This document shows positions 51,120-59,642 of a DNA stretch of 64,000 nt, piece by piece. The stretch is from a virus. The notes under the pieces are model-generated. The model was given only the letters and a program-made list of their open reading frames with translations, had not been told where the DNA came from and ran no database searches. Location: the IMG/VR virus record IMGVR_UViG_3300009127_000001, positions 58,318-122,317 of that record; one strand, written 5' to 3'. Numbering within the stretch: the first letter of the stretch is position 1; each line of letters begins with the position of its first letter. The translations under genes and the position numbers were made by a program.

Positions 51120-51826
51120 TGGACATTTTTAAAGATCATATTCATAATACTTTATTTGCTGTTAATCATAAATCTGGTTGTACTGCTGTCTTATGTGCTT
51201 TTCTCAAGGAGATGGGGCTGCTTCGTGATGCTTTGCGTTTCTCTATATGGCCACATAATTATAGAGCCCATGTTCATAACCCACAATATCCCTTTACTCA
51301 AGATGATATCGAACTTCCGATTCTGAAAGTTGTACGTAATCCATTTTTGCGGGCTGTTTCTTCATTTTTTCATAGTCGACTTGTAGATCGTTGGTCTAGT
51401 GAATTGAGTAAGATTAAGTGTGAGACATTTCGGCAATTTATTTTCCTGATGAAGCAACATATAGAATTGGTAGATGATCCACATCTTGCACCTCAATTCA
51501 AATTATTCGAATGTGAATTTCCTAATCTGATAGTATGTCAGCTTGAAGATGGGCTCCAACAAGCATTAGATGCTTTGAATAAAGCGGCTGGTACTTCATA
51601 TTCAGCTGAGGGGATCCCGAATATAGAATTTAATAGAAGTACGTTGGACCCAGAACTTACTGAATGTGTTGCAGATAAACCTTACCCATTCCGCCCAATG
51701 CTCTGTCCATCATATAACTTGTTCTATGATGATCAATTACGTGCGGATGTTGCTGAAATATATGCTATTGATTTTGAGAAATATGGATATGATTTTACTT
51801 TTCCAAGTTTGTTTGTGACCAAATAA
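51119..51826 (+). CDS. Sulfotransferase, family 2 (235 aa)
   Basis: Predicted PAPS-dependent carbohydrate sulfotransferase. The phosphate-binding loop of the 5' site is N-H-K-S-G-C-T-A-V-L (16-25) and the 3' site is V-V-R-N-P-F-L-R-A-V-S-S-F (71-83). The end A-E-I-Y-A-I-D-F-E-K-Y-G-Y also fits the family. A second such domain is fused to a glycosyltransferase at 60398. It would add sulfate to a sugar; no sulfate-activating genes are in the window, so PAPS would come from the host. Confidence 0.82.
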   Translation: MDIFKDHIHNTLFAVNHKSGCTAVLCAFLKEMGLLRDALRFSIWPHNYRAHVHNPQYPFTQDDIELPILKVVRNPFLRAVSSFFHSRLVDRWSSELSKIKCETFRQFIFLMKQHIELVDDPHLAPQFKLFECEFPNLIVCQLEDGLQQALDALNKAAGTSYSAEGIPNIEFNRSTLDPELTECVADKPYPFRPMLCPSYNLFYDDQLRADVAEIYAIDFEKYGYDFTFPSLFVTK

Positions 51827-51828
51827 TC

Positions 51829-52209
51829 ATGAACGAGAATGAAGAAATAATTAGAGCTATTGCTTACCATTTCAATATCGCTAGAGAACAACAAGGTCGA
51901 TGGGCTCGTAAATTCACCGTACGAGTTGCTGAGACTCTCAGCAGTAAAGAATATTGTGTAGTGATTACTTATAAGAACCGGAGAATTCATATTAGTTTAG
52001 GTAACGACAAGCTGGCTTATACTTCAATTATGAAGGTAACATGCTGGAGAAAAATCAAACGTGGGGCAACTAATGAAGAACTCGTTGGGACTACTGAAAT
52101 TGACTTGGTAAATCCAAACGCCTTTGACATACTAGATGAATGGATCAAAAAAGTCCTCCGAAAGAGGAATAAAACTTCTATCTTTAGGGTGGAATTAACT
52201 AAACAATAA
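51829..52209 (+). CDS. Small protein of the D-P-K-S-I-D family (126 aa)
   Basis: Unrecognised basic protein with a C-terminal I-D-L-V-N-P-N-A-F-D-I-L (about 92-103) matching the family signature in a diverged form. The first part is helix then beta-strands with N-R-R-I-H-I-S-L-G. It follows the sulfotransferase by two bases. Function unknown. Confidence 0.55.
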   Translation: MNENEEIIRAIAYHFNIAREQQGRWARKFTVRVAETLSSKEYCVVITYKNRRIHISLGNDKLAYTSIMKVTCWRKIKRGATNEELVGTTEIDLVNPNAFDILDEWIKKVLRKRNKTSIFRVELTKQ

Positions 52210-52218
52210 TTGTTCGTA

Positions 52219-52248
52219 ACAGTATAGTATGAGACAGTATAGTATGAG
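52219..52248 (+). repeat. 15-bp tandem duplication across a start codon
   Basis: ACAGTATAGTATGAG is repeated directly (52219-52233, 52234-52248), giving two in-frame ATGs (52229, 52244) five codons apart. It is a second tandem duplication in this part of the genome. Confidence 0.85.
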
Positions 52249-52900
52249 AAGATTAGCATGGGAAGATCATTGGACTTGTGACGCCAGCCTAGAATCTGGA
52301 GGCCTCAGTGAGGACTTCACGTGGCTGATCGATGTCGATGATACCGATGCTGATGCTATCGCTACGGTTTACCGGGACGGTCCTGGGGAACAATTCAAAT
52401 GGGATATTGGTAGTAATCGTAGTAGGGGTGATTTTTGTCTTGGTTCTGGACTTTGTGACTCACTTGATGAGGGTCGAGAAATAATTGAGAGAAGGTTGGA
52501 TATTCACATGAGAAAGCTCACAGCGTTCAAGCGAAAGAATCTAAGCGAACCTCTTCAGTGGAAGCTGCGTCCTAATAATAAACCGGTGTTCCATCACCTT
52601 GATATTTTGGACAAGGCTGTTGACACCAATGATGGTGAAATGGTCCAGGTCCGTATTCGTGGTGTTGTGGATCTTAATGATCCGACTCATGATGTCGCCG
52701 CGATCGTCGGAACGGCAATTGCTCTCACCAGGAGAGGAACAGTTGATTCACAATCTCCGGAATTATGGTTCTGGCAGGACAAATTCTGGGTGAAAGCCGT
52801 CGACGGCCTTAGCGTGGAATACTACAAGAACAAGGGTTATCTCTTCTATGAAGTCGAAGTGCCTGATGCCGAAGAACTCCTATCCCAACTGGAGTGCTAA
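52229..52900 (+). CDS. Hypothetical protein, family signature in middle (223 aa)
   Basis: Unrecognised; contains V-V-D-L-N-D-P-T-H-D-V-A-A-I (about 146-159), like the small-protein signature, and W-F-W-Q-D-K-F-W-V near 179-187, which recurs as W-W-R-D-K-F-W-V in the next gene. ATG 52229 or 52244 is created by the 15-bp duplication; neither has a strong ribosome-binding site. The end overlaps the following gene by 53 bases. Function unknown. Confidence 0.5.
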   Translation: MRQYSMRRLAWEDHWTCDASLESGGLSEDFTWLIDVDDTDADAIATVYRDGPGEQFKWDIGSNRSRGDFCLGSGLCDSLDEGREIIERRLDIHMRKLTAFKRKNLSEPLQWKLRPNNKPVFHHLDILDKAVDTNDGEMVQVRIRGVVDLNDPTHDVAAIVGTAIALTRRGTVDSQSPELWFWQDKFWVKAVDGLSVEYYKNKGYLFYEVEVPDAEELLSQLEC

Positions 52901-53378
52901 AGATACCAAGCATCTTGATATAGAGGGTGGGCGGTACGAGGATAATACCTTTAGTGCAGCCGATTCTGGAGGCTTCATGGTGTTTTCAGTACTTGCCACA
53001 GCCGATCTCGCTGTTAGATGCCGTATGATGGGGACGTATACGACATATGCGAAGGATGGCGGTACCATGAGTGCTATTGGGGTGTTATTTGATGGTAAGT
53101 TGGATAGATTATCTGTGCCAAGTTCTGATGTATTATTGTGTATAACGCCTGGTATGACGTCCGATGGATTCAGGGGTGGTCCTTCTATAATTTGGTGGAG
53201 GGATAAATTTTGGGTGCCATTTCGATTTACGGTACCTGCACTTCAAGAATTGGTTGTGAGTCTTGGATGGCCTACAGAGGATGAATCAGGTCTACACTTT
53301 GACGTCATATATGAAATCAATGCGAATGATATACCAGAGTTCGATTTCTCGAATTTAACTTCCGATACAGATTTGTAA
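52848..53378 (+). CDS. Hypothetical protein related in part to its neighbour (176 aa)
   Basis: Unrecognised, beta-rich; shares W-x-D-K-F-W-V with the 52229 gene, suggesting a common domain. The start is uncertain: ATG 52848 and ATG 52866 both lie inside the previous gene and have no clear ribosome site. The end reads D-I-P-E-F-D-F. Function unknown. Confidence 0.45.
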   Translation: MKSKCLMPKNSYPNWSAKDTKHLDIEGGRYEDNTFSAADSGGFMVFSVLATADLAVRCRMMGTYTTYAKDGGTMSAIGVLFDGKLDRLSVPSSDVLLCITPGMTSDGFRGGPSIIWWRDKFWVPFRFTVPALQELVVSLGWPTEDESGLHFDVIYEINANDIPEFDFSNLTSDTDL

Positions 53379-53433
53379 CAATAAGTCGGAAGGAATAAAT
53401 GTTGTTTGTCACCACAAACTGAGGAGTTAGAAA

Positions 53434-54777
53434 ATGGCGAAAATCAGTGTCATTAAGGAGTCGGTCCTGCTCTGCCGGGCAGGCGACGTGACCCCATTCA
53501 TCTGGGGCCATCGAGGTCTCGGCAAGTCCAGTTTGGTCCAACAATTGGCCGCTGAGAACGGTTGGGGTTTTATCGACTTGCGATGCTCGCAGTTGGAAGC
53601 GTCCGACATTCGCGGTTTGCCAGCGAAGGGCGAAGATCGCAGAACGCATTATCTACCACCCGCCGATATGCCGCTAGGCGACAAGGACCAAGAGCAAATC
53701 ACCGTAGAATTGGCCGAACTCTTGGGGATCAAAGGCGGCGACGGTGCGAAGGTAGATATCCCCACCGAAATCCAGAAACGGCTGACAAAGGCTGGTCTTG
53801 AAGAGCAGCGCCAGTACTTCGAGAGGTTGCAGCAGCTGCAGCCTCACTTCCAGCGTGGCATCCTCTTTATCGACGAGGTCAACAGAGCCCAGGATGATGT
53901 CCTGCAGGCTATCTTCCAGTTGGTCTTGGACCGCCGCGTTGGCCAGTACGTTCTGCCGCCGGGGTGGTGTGTGGTAGCGGCCGGAAACTTCATGGAAGGC
54001 TATATGGTTACCGGATTCAACGATCCGGCCTTCCTCGACCGTTTCTGCCACATCACGCTGTCCGCTGGTGAGACGACTTTGGAGGAATGGGTCAACTACA
54101 TGTCCGATGTCCACGGCGGTGACGCTGCGGAAGTGATCGAATTCGCTTCGCAGAACACTAAGCACCTGGACGGCGACATCGCTGGCGAGCTTGGATTCTC
54201 GGTGCAACCCTCGAGACGATCCTGGGAAATGATCGCGAAAATCCAGAAGGCACACCGTGATGGTGATTTCTCGCAGAGCGCCGCGTTCGAGGTTTACTCG
54301 GGGCTGATCGGTCGAGAACTCGCTCAGGCCTTCTCGCGATACTCCTGCCCGGTGAAGCCGCGTGATCTGATGTCGCGTGGTGTTGCGGCTTACGAGAAGC
54401 AACTGCAGAAGCTGGATCGCAACCAACTGACCGGCTTGATGTGGGGTTTGGTGTCGTTCTGCAAGAACACGATCGAGAAGGACGAAGTCGCCGACGTTTG
54501 CTTGGATTTCGCGAGCTTCATGGTTCACCACGCGAACGACAAGGACGTGGTTGTCGCTTTCTGCCGTGCCCTGGTTAGCGGGAACAACCCGAAGGACCAC
54601 CAGGAGAAGGCACGAGCGGCCGTGATCTCGAATCCTCGCTTGGCGAACATGATCTCGAAGTTCAACAAGCAGTCGAAGACAAAGAAAAAGACGTTCGTGG
54701 ACCGACTCACCGAGCGTCCGGAACTGCAAAAGGCCTTGTCCAGGGTTTCCTGGGGAACGGTCGGCACCGATTCGTAA
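53434..54777 (+). CDS. MoxR-family AAA+ ATPase (447 aa)
   Basis: AAA+ ATPase of the MoxR type, which remodels or helps assemble protein complexes. Walker A G-H-R-G-L-G-K-S (25-32), Walker B L-F-I-D-E (144-148), sensor 1 A-A-G-N (182-185) and arginine region L-D-R-F (201-204) are intact. Members usually pair with a VWA-domain protein; none is visible next door. The gene is G/C-rich with C-ending codons like the capsid gene, suggesting high expression or separate ancestry. GAGGAGTTAGAAA precedes the ATG and a strong terminator follows. Confidence 0.85.
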   Translation: MAKISVIKESVLLCRAGDVTPFIWGHRGLGKSSLVQQLAAENGWGFIDLRCSQLEASDIRGLPAKGEDRRTHYLPPADMPLGDKDQEQITVELAELLGIKGGDGAKVDIPTEIQKRLTKAGLEEQRQYFERLQQLQPHFQRGILFIDEVNRAQDDVLQAIFQLVLDRRVGQYVLPPGWCVVAAGNFMEGYMVTGFNDPAFLDRFCHITLSAGETTLEEWVNYMSDVHGGDAAEVIEFASQNTKHLDGDIAGELGFSVQPSRRSWEMIAKIQKAHRDGDFSQSAAFEVYSGLIGRELAQAFSRYSCPVKPRDLMSRGVAAYEKQLQKLDRNQLTGLMWGLVSFCKNTIEKDEVADVCLDFASFMVHHANDKDVVVAFCRALVSGNNPKDHQEKARAAVISNPRLANMISKFNKQSKTKKKTFVDRLTERPELQKALSRVSWGTVGTDS

Positions 54778-54800
54778 AAGAGTGTTGTGTTTGTGGTGAC

Positions 54801-54845
54801 GAGGGGGCGCTCGGGTGGATGCACCTGGGTGCCCCCTCTGTTTTT
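54801..54845 (+). terminator. Strong Rho-independent terminator after MoxR gene
   Basis: A 17-bp stem including several G-T pairs (54801-54817 with 54822-54838) around the loop GATG, followed by TG and five T (54841-54845). The strongest terminator in the window, setting off the MoxR gene as its own unit. Confidence 0.92.
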
Positions 54846-54857
54846 AGGGGAATACAA

Positions 54858-55175
54858 ATGAGTAAACCACAATCGAAGCTAGCATCAATCGGTCTTTTTA
54901 CAGCCGGTGTCAGCCTTACCCGTACCGAAATTGCATCACTTGTCAACGAACGATCTGAAAAGCCAATCCTAATTGATAGGTTTACAGACAAGTTGTGTCA
55001 AGAATTCGTAGAGTGGCTTGCCGGAACTGATGGTGAAGATCATTCGACCGAAGCCTGCATTGATGCTCTGATCAAAAAACTGAATGCTTGTTCTCACGAA
55101 GAATGCGATAAAGATCCTGTTGCCAAAACCGAAAGTGGGGTATGGTGTGAAGAACACACTCCGAAAGACGCATGA
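54858..55175 (+). CDS. Hypothetical protein with Cys/His cluster (105 aa)
   Basis: Unrecognised. The C-terminus has C-S-H-E-E-C-D and W-C-E-E-H, four or five possible zinc ligands. ATG 54858 follows AGGGGAATACAA just after the terminator; a longer in-frame start at 54819 would lie inside the hairpin. The stop overlaps the next gene's ATG (ATGA). Confidence 0.5.
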   Translation: MSKPQSKLASIGLFTAGVSLTRTEIASLVNERSEKPILIDRFTDKLCQEFVEWLAGTDGEDHSTEACIDALIKKLNACSHEECDKDPVAKTESGVWCEEHTPKDA

Positions 55176-55627
55176 TCACCGACGCTGTTATTAACGGACT
55201 TTGTGAAATACTGCCTATCGATACTTCTACTGATGTTGGTATAGCACGTGGTGGTCATACAACGTGGTTACGCGTTGACACGACTAGATCTTCTGGCATC
55301 CCTAAAAAGAGAGACAGTTATACGTGTTTTGTATCGCCGTGTTCAGGTGGTGCGTGGCAACAATTCGGGACATTTACAGTCGAGGTCGATCATATATCAT
55401 TAGCATTGAAGACAGTGAATGCTATGGTAAATCGTCGGCTTGAATTTACAACATATGATTTCCAATACTGTTGTCCTGATTTTCCTGACAACTTTATAGA
55501 ATTGGTGAAGATCGCCGCAAGGAATGCTAATTTTTGCTTTCGCTTTGCACACGACAAAAGCTGGAAGCATTATAATAGAGAATTGAGGAGAAAGAAACAA
55601 TGCCAAGAGCAAGCATCTACTGGCTAA
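55172..55627 (+). CDS. Hypothetical protein (151 aa)
   Basis: Unrecognised. Two beta-rich parts then C-C-P-D-F-P-D-N-F-I-E-L-V near residues 107-119, loosely like the small-protein signature with a hydrophobic start and acidic-proline core. C-terminal basic segment (R-R-K-K-Q). Coupled to the preceding gene and overlapping the phosphoesterase gene by 28 bases. Confidence 0.5.
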   Translation: MITDAVINGLCEILPIDTSTDVGIARGGHTTWLRVDTTRSSGIPKKRDSYTCFVSPCSGGAWQQFGTFTVEVDHISLALKTVNAMVNRRLEFTTYDFQYCCPDFPDNFIELVKIAARNANFCFRFAHDKSWKHYNRELRRKKQCQEQASTG

Positions 55628-56103
55628 TAGCCGACACCCACTTCTTCCACGACGAACTTATAAAGAATCGTTATAGGCCTGAGAACTATAACGAACTCCT
55701 TATTAGGAACATGTGTTATTTAATTGCGGCCCAAGATGTCCTTGTACATCTTGGGGATGTTATTTTCTATCGCTATCCAGAACTCAAGGGAATACTCGAC
55801 GGCATAGAGTGCCGCCGCAAGTTCTTGACGATGGGAAATCATGATCACAAGTCACCTATGTGGTACATGAGGCATGGTTTCGACGGTGCTTTTGAGTCCT
55901 TACAGATTGGTGATGTTCTGTTGAGCCATAGGCCACAGGAGAATTGGCCTGATGGTGTCAGGGTCAACGTACATGGCCACTGGCACACCAACGACCACAG
56001 AGCACACGAAAGAATGCCGTGGTACGACCCAGAGAAGTATCGGCATTTGTCTGCCGAAGAAACTAACTATGTTCCAGTCAACATGGTGAAGTTCGCACGA
56101 TAA
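55600..56103 (+). CDS. Calcineurin-like metallophosphoesterase (167 aa)
   Basis: Small phosphoesterase with the full metal motif set: D12-x-H14, G-D (52-53), G-N-H-D (79-82), H110 and G-H-W-H (126-129). Similar phage enzymes cleave nucleotides or phosphoproteins; the substrate here is not evident. GAGGAGAAAGAAACA precedes the ATG inside the previous gene. The stop overlaps the next gene (TAATG). Confidence 0.9.
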   Translation: MPRASIYWLIADTHFFHDELIKNRYRPENYNELLIRNMCYLIAAQDVLVHLGDVIFYRYPELKGILDGIECRRKFLTMGNHDHKSPMWYMRHGFDGAFESLQIGDVLLSHRPQENWPDGVRVNVHGHWHTNDHRAHERMPWYDPEKYRHLSAEETNYVPVNMVKFAR

Positions 56104-56447
56104 TGTCAGAGCAGGATATACTACTCGCTCTCTTTGAAGGTCTTGTTGATGAATTAGAGAAACAAGGCGTTGCTGCTAGAGTGTATAGAGCGAGTCCTGC
56201 TGCTAGCACAGAGACCGTGTTGATGCTGGAAGATCATGACGTAACGCTCTATATGGTGGAAGACGTCCAAATAGAAATTATGTGGTGTGCGAAGAATATA
56301 AAGCGAGAAAAAGATGATAGGATGAGTACAGACTTTGCGAGTCGCCGTATTGATCTAATGGCTCCCAATAGCATTGACAGGATTCTTGCTGTAATCACGA
56401 GAGTAATTCATGGCGGTTCGGCGGAGCATGACTATGCAAAAACATGA
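56103..56447 (+). CDS. Small protein of the D-P-K-S-I-D family (114 aa)
   Basis: Unrecognised acidic protein: an N-terminal helix, strands ending V-Q-I-E-I-M-W, then I-D-L-M-A-P-N-S-I-D-R-I-L near 83-95, a strong match to the family signature. It is the first of three consecutive such genes (56103, 56434, 56991). Overlap by one base with the phosphoesterase. Function unknown. Confidence 0.6.
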   Translation: MSEQDILLALFEGLVDELEKQGVAARVYRASPAASTETVLMLEDHDVTLYMVEDVQIEIMWCAKNIKREKDDRMSTDFASRRIDLMAPNSIDRILAVITRVIHGGSAEHDYAKT

Positions 56448-56991
56448 AGAAGATGTCCCAAAGCTCTGGCATAACACAAGAGCTTTTGATGCGATGATAA
56501 TCCAGCGTAGTTGGAGTGAAGATCCTCTGTTTACTAATGGATGGGGCCAAAATATAGGACTTGAATCGCATCTTGTTCATATTCACGATCATGAAAAAGA
56601 TGATTATCCTGATGTTTTGTCATATGGTGAAAATGCTGATGGAACTACAGATTTCTTTCAGATTGAGTATTATTCAGGTCATTTGATTATATATTATGGC
56701 GAGGATGGTGCTCATACGTCGATGAGCATGCAATTTGAGTTTAATGATCCTAAGAGCATTGATGCTGTCTATGAAAGGATCAAATTATTCGTTAAGATCA
56801 GAGAAATTGAAGACTTAATGACAGCTCTTCGTGATAGTGGTTCTGGCGTAAATCCTGACGATTGGACGTTGGTTGAAGATGAATTGGATAATATGAAGAA
56901 AAGCCTTGCTAGGGCTGTTAGTCTCGTAACTACTGTCGAGCGTGATATTCGCCAGAAGAAAACCAGCTTAGATGACGAGATTCCATTCTAA
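56434..56991 (+). CDS. Protein of the D-P-K-S-I-D family with helical tail (185 aa)
   Basis: Unrecognised; beta-rich first 105 residues with D-F-F-Q-I-E-Y-Y-S-G-H-L-I-I-Y-Y, then F-E-F-N-D-P-K-S-I-D-A-V (about 107-118), then a coiled-coil-like charged tail of about 65 residues ending D-D-E-I-P-F. ATG 56434 is chosen because GGAG lies 7 bases upstream; ATG 56410 does not have such a site. Overlaps both neighbours. Confidence 0.6.
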   Translation: MQKHEEDVPKLWHNTRAFDAMIIQRSWSEDPLFTNGWGQNIGLESHLVHIHDHEKDDYPDVLSYGENADGTTDFFQIEYYSGHLIIYYGEDGAHTSMSMQFEFNDPKSIDAVYERIKLFVKIREIEDLMTALRDSGSGVNPDDWTLVEDELDNMKKSLARAVSLVTTVERDIRQKKTSLDDEIPF

Positions 56992-57368
56992 TGACTTGGG
57001 TAACGCACCTTCGTAATATCGGTGCATCGGTAAATCCAGAGCTGCTTATTGCTCAAGGGATTGCTGAGGAAATAGAGATTGCTCTCAAGGAAAGTCCGTG
57101 GATTCAATATAAGGTGTCGGTACATCCGCATGCAATGGTTCAGATCGACTTTCATCAGAAAGGTAGTGCGGATTCAGAAAAAGTCTTTGAGGGCATGACA
57201 TTTCTGGATACTATGGCTATTTTTATTCATGATGGTGAAGCATCTGTTACAAGACATGTAGCAAACCCAAATGAGAATAAAGGAGATATCGCGTTTGTTC
57301 TAGCCGATCCAGTCTTCCCACAGAATCTCGTAGAATATGTGAAAAGTGTTATGAAGGACTTGAGATGA
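56991..57368 (+). CDS. Protein of the D-P-K-S-I-D family (125 aa)
   Basis: Unrecognised; N-terminal helix, strands V-S-V-H-P-H-A-M-V-Q-I-D-F-H, then F-V-L-A-D-P-V-F-P-Q-N-L-V-E-Y-V near 103-118, a diverged signature. One-base overlap with the previous gene (TAATG) and ATGA overlap with the next small ORF. Third of the tandem set. Confidence 0.55.
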   Translation: MTWVTHLRNIGASVNPELLIAQGIAEEIEIALKESPWIQYKVSVHPHAMVQIDFHQKGSADSEKVFEGMTFLDTMAIFIHDGEASVTRHVANPNENKGDIAFVLADPVFPQNLVEYVKSVMKDLR

Positions 57369-57487
57369 TACCTCCTGGTATTCAAGAAGCGATGGATAAA
57401 GCTCGAAGCCTCGAATCTGAAATAGCTGAAGAGATATTATGGGAAGTTAGAAGATATATAGCCCCACAATGGGTTGAGGACTATTAG
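57365..57487 (+). CDS. Small ORF (40 aa)
   Basis: Acidic helical peptide coupled by ATGA to the preceding gene, starting M-I-P-P-G-I-Q-E-A and ending W-V-E-D-Y. It overlaps a convergent antisense small ORF by about 50 bases, so at least one of them may be unimportant. Function unknown. Confidence 0.45.
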   Translation: MIPPGIQEAMDKARSLESEIAEEILWEVRRYIAPQWVEDY

Positions 57488-57574
57488 GATGTTACCATCC
57501 ATAGCTACTTCGTCGCTGGTTTGCACTTTATCGAACAGTTCAGTTAGTCTTCCTGGTTCACATTCCCAAATCAT
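57437..57574 (-). CDS. Small antisense ORF with strong ribosome site (45 aa)
   Basis: On the minus strand AAGGAG lies 6 bases before the ATG at 57572-57574, one of the best ribosome-binding sites here. The peptide starts M-I-W-E-C-E-P-G-R-L and ends at TAA (57437-57439). It overlaps the 40-aa plus-strand ORF. Function unknown. Confidence 0.5.
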   Translation of the reverse strand: MIWECEPGRLTELFDKVQTSDEVAMDGNILIVLNPLWGYISSNFP

Positions 57575-57646
57575 ACTATACTCCTTATATGTTACTGTCG
57601 GAACTACTATGTTAAATCAAATACTTTAAATTGGAGAAAGTAAATT

Positions 57647-57883
57647 ATGTATCTTAGTAACAGGAGAGGTAGCGTGGATGATAAGAAATGCCAAATCTGC
57701 GGTAAAGCAATACCAAAAGCGCGGTTAAAGGTATTACCTACGACTATAACTTGTGTCCGCTGTAGTACCGAAAAATCGCGCGTAGGTGCTATGGTTGATA
57801 TTGGGGACAGCACCCTGGAACTGCAAATGGCAGACCCAGATAATGAATATATGAAGGACAGTCTTAAAAGGCCTACTTCATAG
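57647..57883 (+). CDS. DksA/TraR-like zinc-finger protein (78 aa)
   Basis: Small protein with C15-x2-C18, then R-L-x-x-L-P and C36-x2-C39, the zinc-finger pattern of DksA/TraR regulators that bind RNA polymerase and alter transcription. The DksA coiled coil is missing, as in short phage TraR relatives. TTGGAGAAAG precedes the ATG. It could also be a general zinc ribbon. Confidence 0.6.
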   Translation: MYLSNRRGSVDDKKCQICGKAIPKARLKVLPTTITCVRCSTEKSRVGAMVDIGDSTLELQMADPDNEYMKDSLKRPTS

Positions 57884-58760
57884 CTTTTTTATCTTTTTCA
57901 TAGCGTGTTAGGGTGCATTCATTACCTATACATGTTGAACATACTGTTAGTTTATCGTATTCGCCTGCCTTGAATTGTCTTTTTTGTTCTTTGCGAGCTT
58001 TGGATTTTAACGCTTCCTTAATTGTTTGCTTGCTTAGATCACCGTATGTCATAGTCATATCCATATCAAGACAGCATGCTGTAACCAGCCCACTTTGGGC
58101 AACCCACATTGTCTTGCTAAATATTTGGTCGCAGCTTGGGCGTATGTCCTCTTCGTGTTTGCGTACTCTGAGATCGCGGCTTTTGTCTTGATGCCTGCCA
58201 CAAAATTGGGATCTTACTGGGATTTTAAACAATTTGCGATATCGCTCTACTAATTCTCCAACATTGATATCTGTTACGATCCGTTGAATCTTAAGCCCGC
58301 GTAGCTTACCTTTCGTCTTACTAATGAAGTATAATGCGTTTTCTATTGCTACATCTAATTTTCCGCCGACTCTTAATTTATCATATACTTCTTCATCTAG
58401 CGAATCGATGCAGAGTCGTACATTTTTAGTCCGTCTGTGTACTTCTATGAAACCAGCGTCTAATAATCTATCTGTTCGCTCTGGTGTTAATAGTATACAA
58501 TTTGTTGAGAAGCTATTACCAACACGCATATCATGCTCGCGCAAATACTCGAGCATTTCATCGAATCTATTGGCAAGCAAGGGTTCACCGGCGAAGTGTA
58601 ATTGCTGGATTCCGTGTTTTCCTTTACTGCTTTTGATATCGTCAATTATCTTACAAAAGAGCGAGAATTCCATGTCTTTCTTTGGGCGTGTCATTGATGG
58701 CCAGCCACACATTGAACATTGTAAGTTACAGCGGCTGGTTACTTCTATACCTAATTGCAT
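57873..58760 (-). CDS. Radical SAM/SPASM protein (295 aa)
   Basis: Second radical SAM enzyme: C11-N-L-Q-C15-S-M-C18 for the iron-sulfur cluster, F-A-G-E-P-L in the SAM site, and a SPASM-type C-terminus with A-C-C-L-D-M-D, C-S-T-C and N-E-C. It is only distantly like the 37520 protein. Its start overlaps the end of the capsule-type glycosyltransferase gene by 10 bases, so the two are cotranscribed. It probably modifies a sugar or peptide. Confidence 0.87.
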   Translation of the reverse strand: MQLGIEVTSRCNLQCSMCGWPSMTRPKKDMEFSLFCKIIDDIKSSKGKHGIQQLHFAGEPLLANRFDEMLEYLREHDMRVGNSFSTNCILLTPERTDRLLDAGFIEVHRRTKNVRLCIDSLDEEVYDKLRVGGKLDVAIENALYFISKTKGKLRGLKIQRIVTDINVGELVERYRKLFKIPVRSQFCGRHQDKSRDLRVRKHEEDIRPSCDQIFSKTMWVAQSGLVTACCLDMDMTMTYGDLSKQTIKEALKSKARKEQKRQFKAGEYDKLTVCSTCIGNECTLTRYEKDKKAMK

Positions 58761-59614
58761 TCTGTAGCTCCTCTCTTTAATAATTCCCAGAAATCACCAT
58801 TTTCTAGTTCTTCTGGGGACCATTGGCAATAAGCTATGTTATGTGCCCATTGGGTTCTGTCTGGGGTATGTGGTGGTCCAATAACACTTTCGATGTCATT
58901 CTGCACAAGACCGTAAACCATCGAGCCCTCGTCAATAGCAATAGTTGGTGTACCGGCTAGGACTGCAAGCACTCCAGTATTGCTGTTGAAGGTTATTACA
59001 TATTTTGCTTGTTTCAGGACTTGATATAGGTCTGAGTTTAGTCCATCTCCACAGACTTCCATATATTTGTCGAAGTCTTCGGATTTGCGTAATCCTGGGT
59101 GGGGTCTATAAATTGTTGGTATATTATAATGATCAAGAAAGGATCTGGTCTTTTCAATCCATCGGCTGAATTTGATGTGGCGGACGGCTATATCGTTCTG
59201 TTTCTGTCCGACTAATAATATATAGTTACCGCTGGTATCCCATTCTTGCATGCAATCTTGGTGGTGTCTTTCCCATCTGTCGCTGGGCATTTGGTCGTCG
59301 ATGCAAAAATCTGCTCTGCCGTTTAGGCCGTCGTATCCTGCGGACGTCCATTCGAATCTATTACCAACATAAGCTCGTTCAACAACTATGAATCTGGGGT
59401 ATAATCGTTTTATTCTTTCTAGATTGAATCCTCCCCAGATAACTGCTATATCCCCTTTTCTTTTTATTTGTTTGTGTTTTGGTTTTGGGTATATATCTTC
59501 GATGATATCGATGTTCTTTTGTCTTTTTAGACCAGTAACAAATTTACTCAATAGGATATCCATAGCGATCTTTTTGCTGTGATGGCTGCGATGATAGGCG
59601 ACTATTTTGAGCAT
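58751..59614 (-). CDS. Capsule-type glycosyltransferase-like protein (287 aa)
   Basis: GT-B-like protein of the capsular-polysaccharide kind: Y-R-P-H-P-G-L-R (about 168-175), then A-K-Y-V-I-T-F-N-S-N-T-G-V-L-A-V-L-A and G-T-P-T-I-A-I-D-E-G-S-M, the usual nucleotide-sugar or CDP-glycerol transferase end. Upstream N-terminal I-A-V-I-W-G-G-F. It is paired with the radical SAM gene. Divergent from the 59643 gene with only 28 bases between, so promoters must be tight. Confidence 0.6.
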   Translation of the reverse strand: MLKIVAYHRSHHSKKIAMDILLSKFVTGLKRQKNIDIIEDIYPKPKHKQIKRKGDIAVIWGGFNLERIKRLYPRFIVVERAYVGNRFEWTSAGYDGLNGRADFCIDDQMPSDRWERHHQDCMQEWDTSGNYILLVGQKQNDIAVRHIKFSRWIEKTRSFLDHYNIPTIYRPHPGLRKSEDFDKYMEVCGDGLNSDLYQVLKQAKYVITFNSNTGVLAVLAGTPTIAIDEGSMVYGLVQNDIESVIGPPHTPDRTQWAHNIAYCQWSPEELENGDFWELLKRGATECN

Positions 59615-59642
59615 TTTAATATTCCATATCTAGGAGATTTCT

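Noticed and set aside
53674-54729. 351-codon open frame antisense to the MoxR gene
   Set aside because: It is a shadow of the G/C-rich plus-strand gene, whose motifs are complete; the antisense product has no recognisable features or ribosome-binding site.
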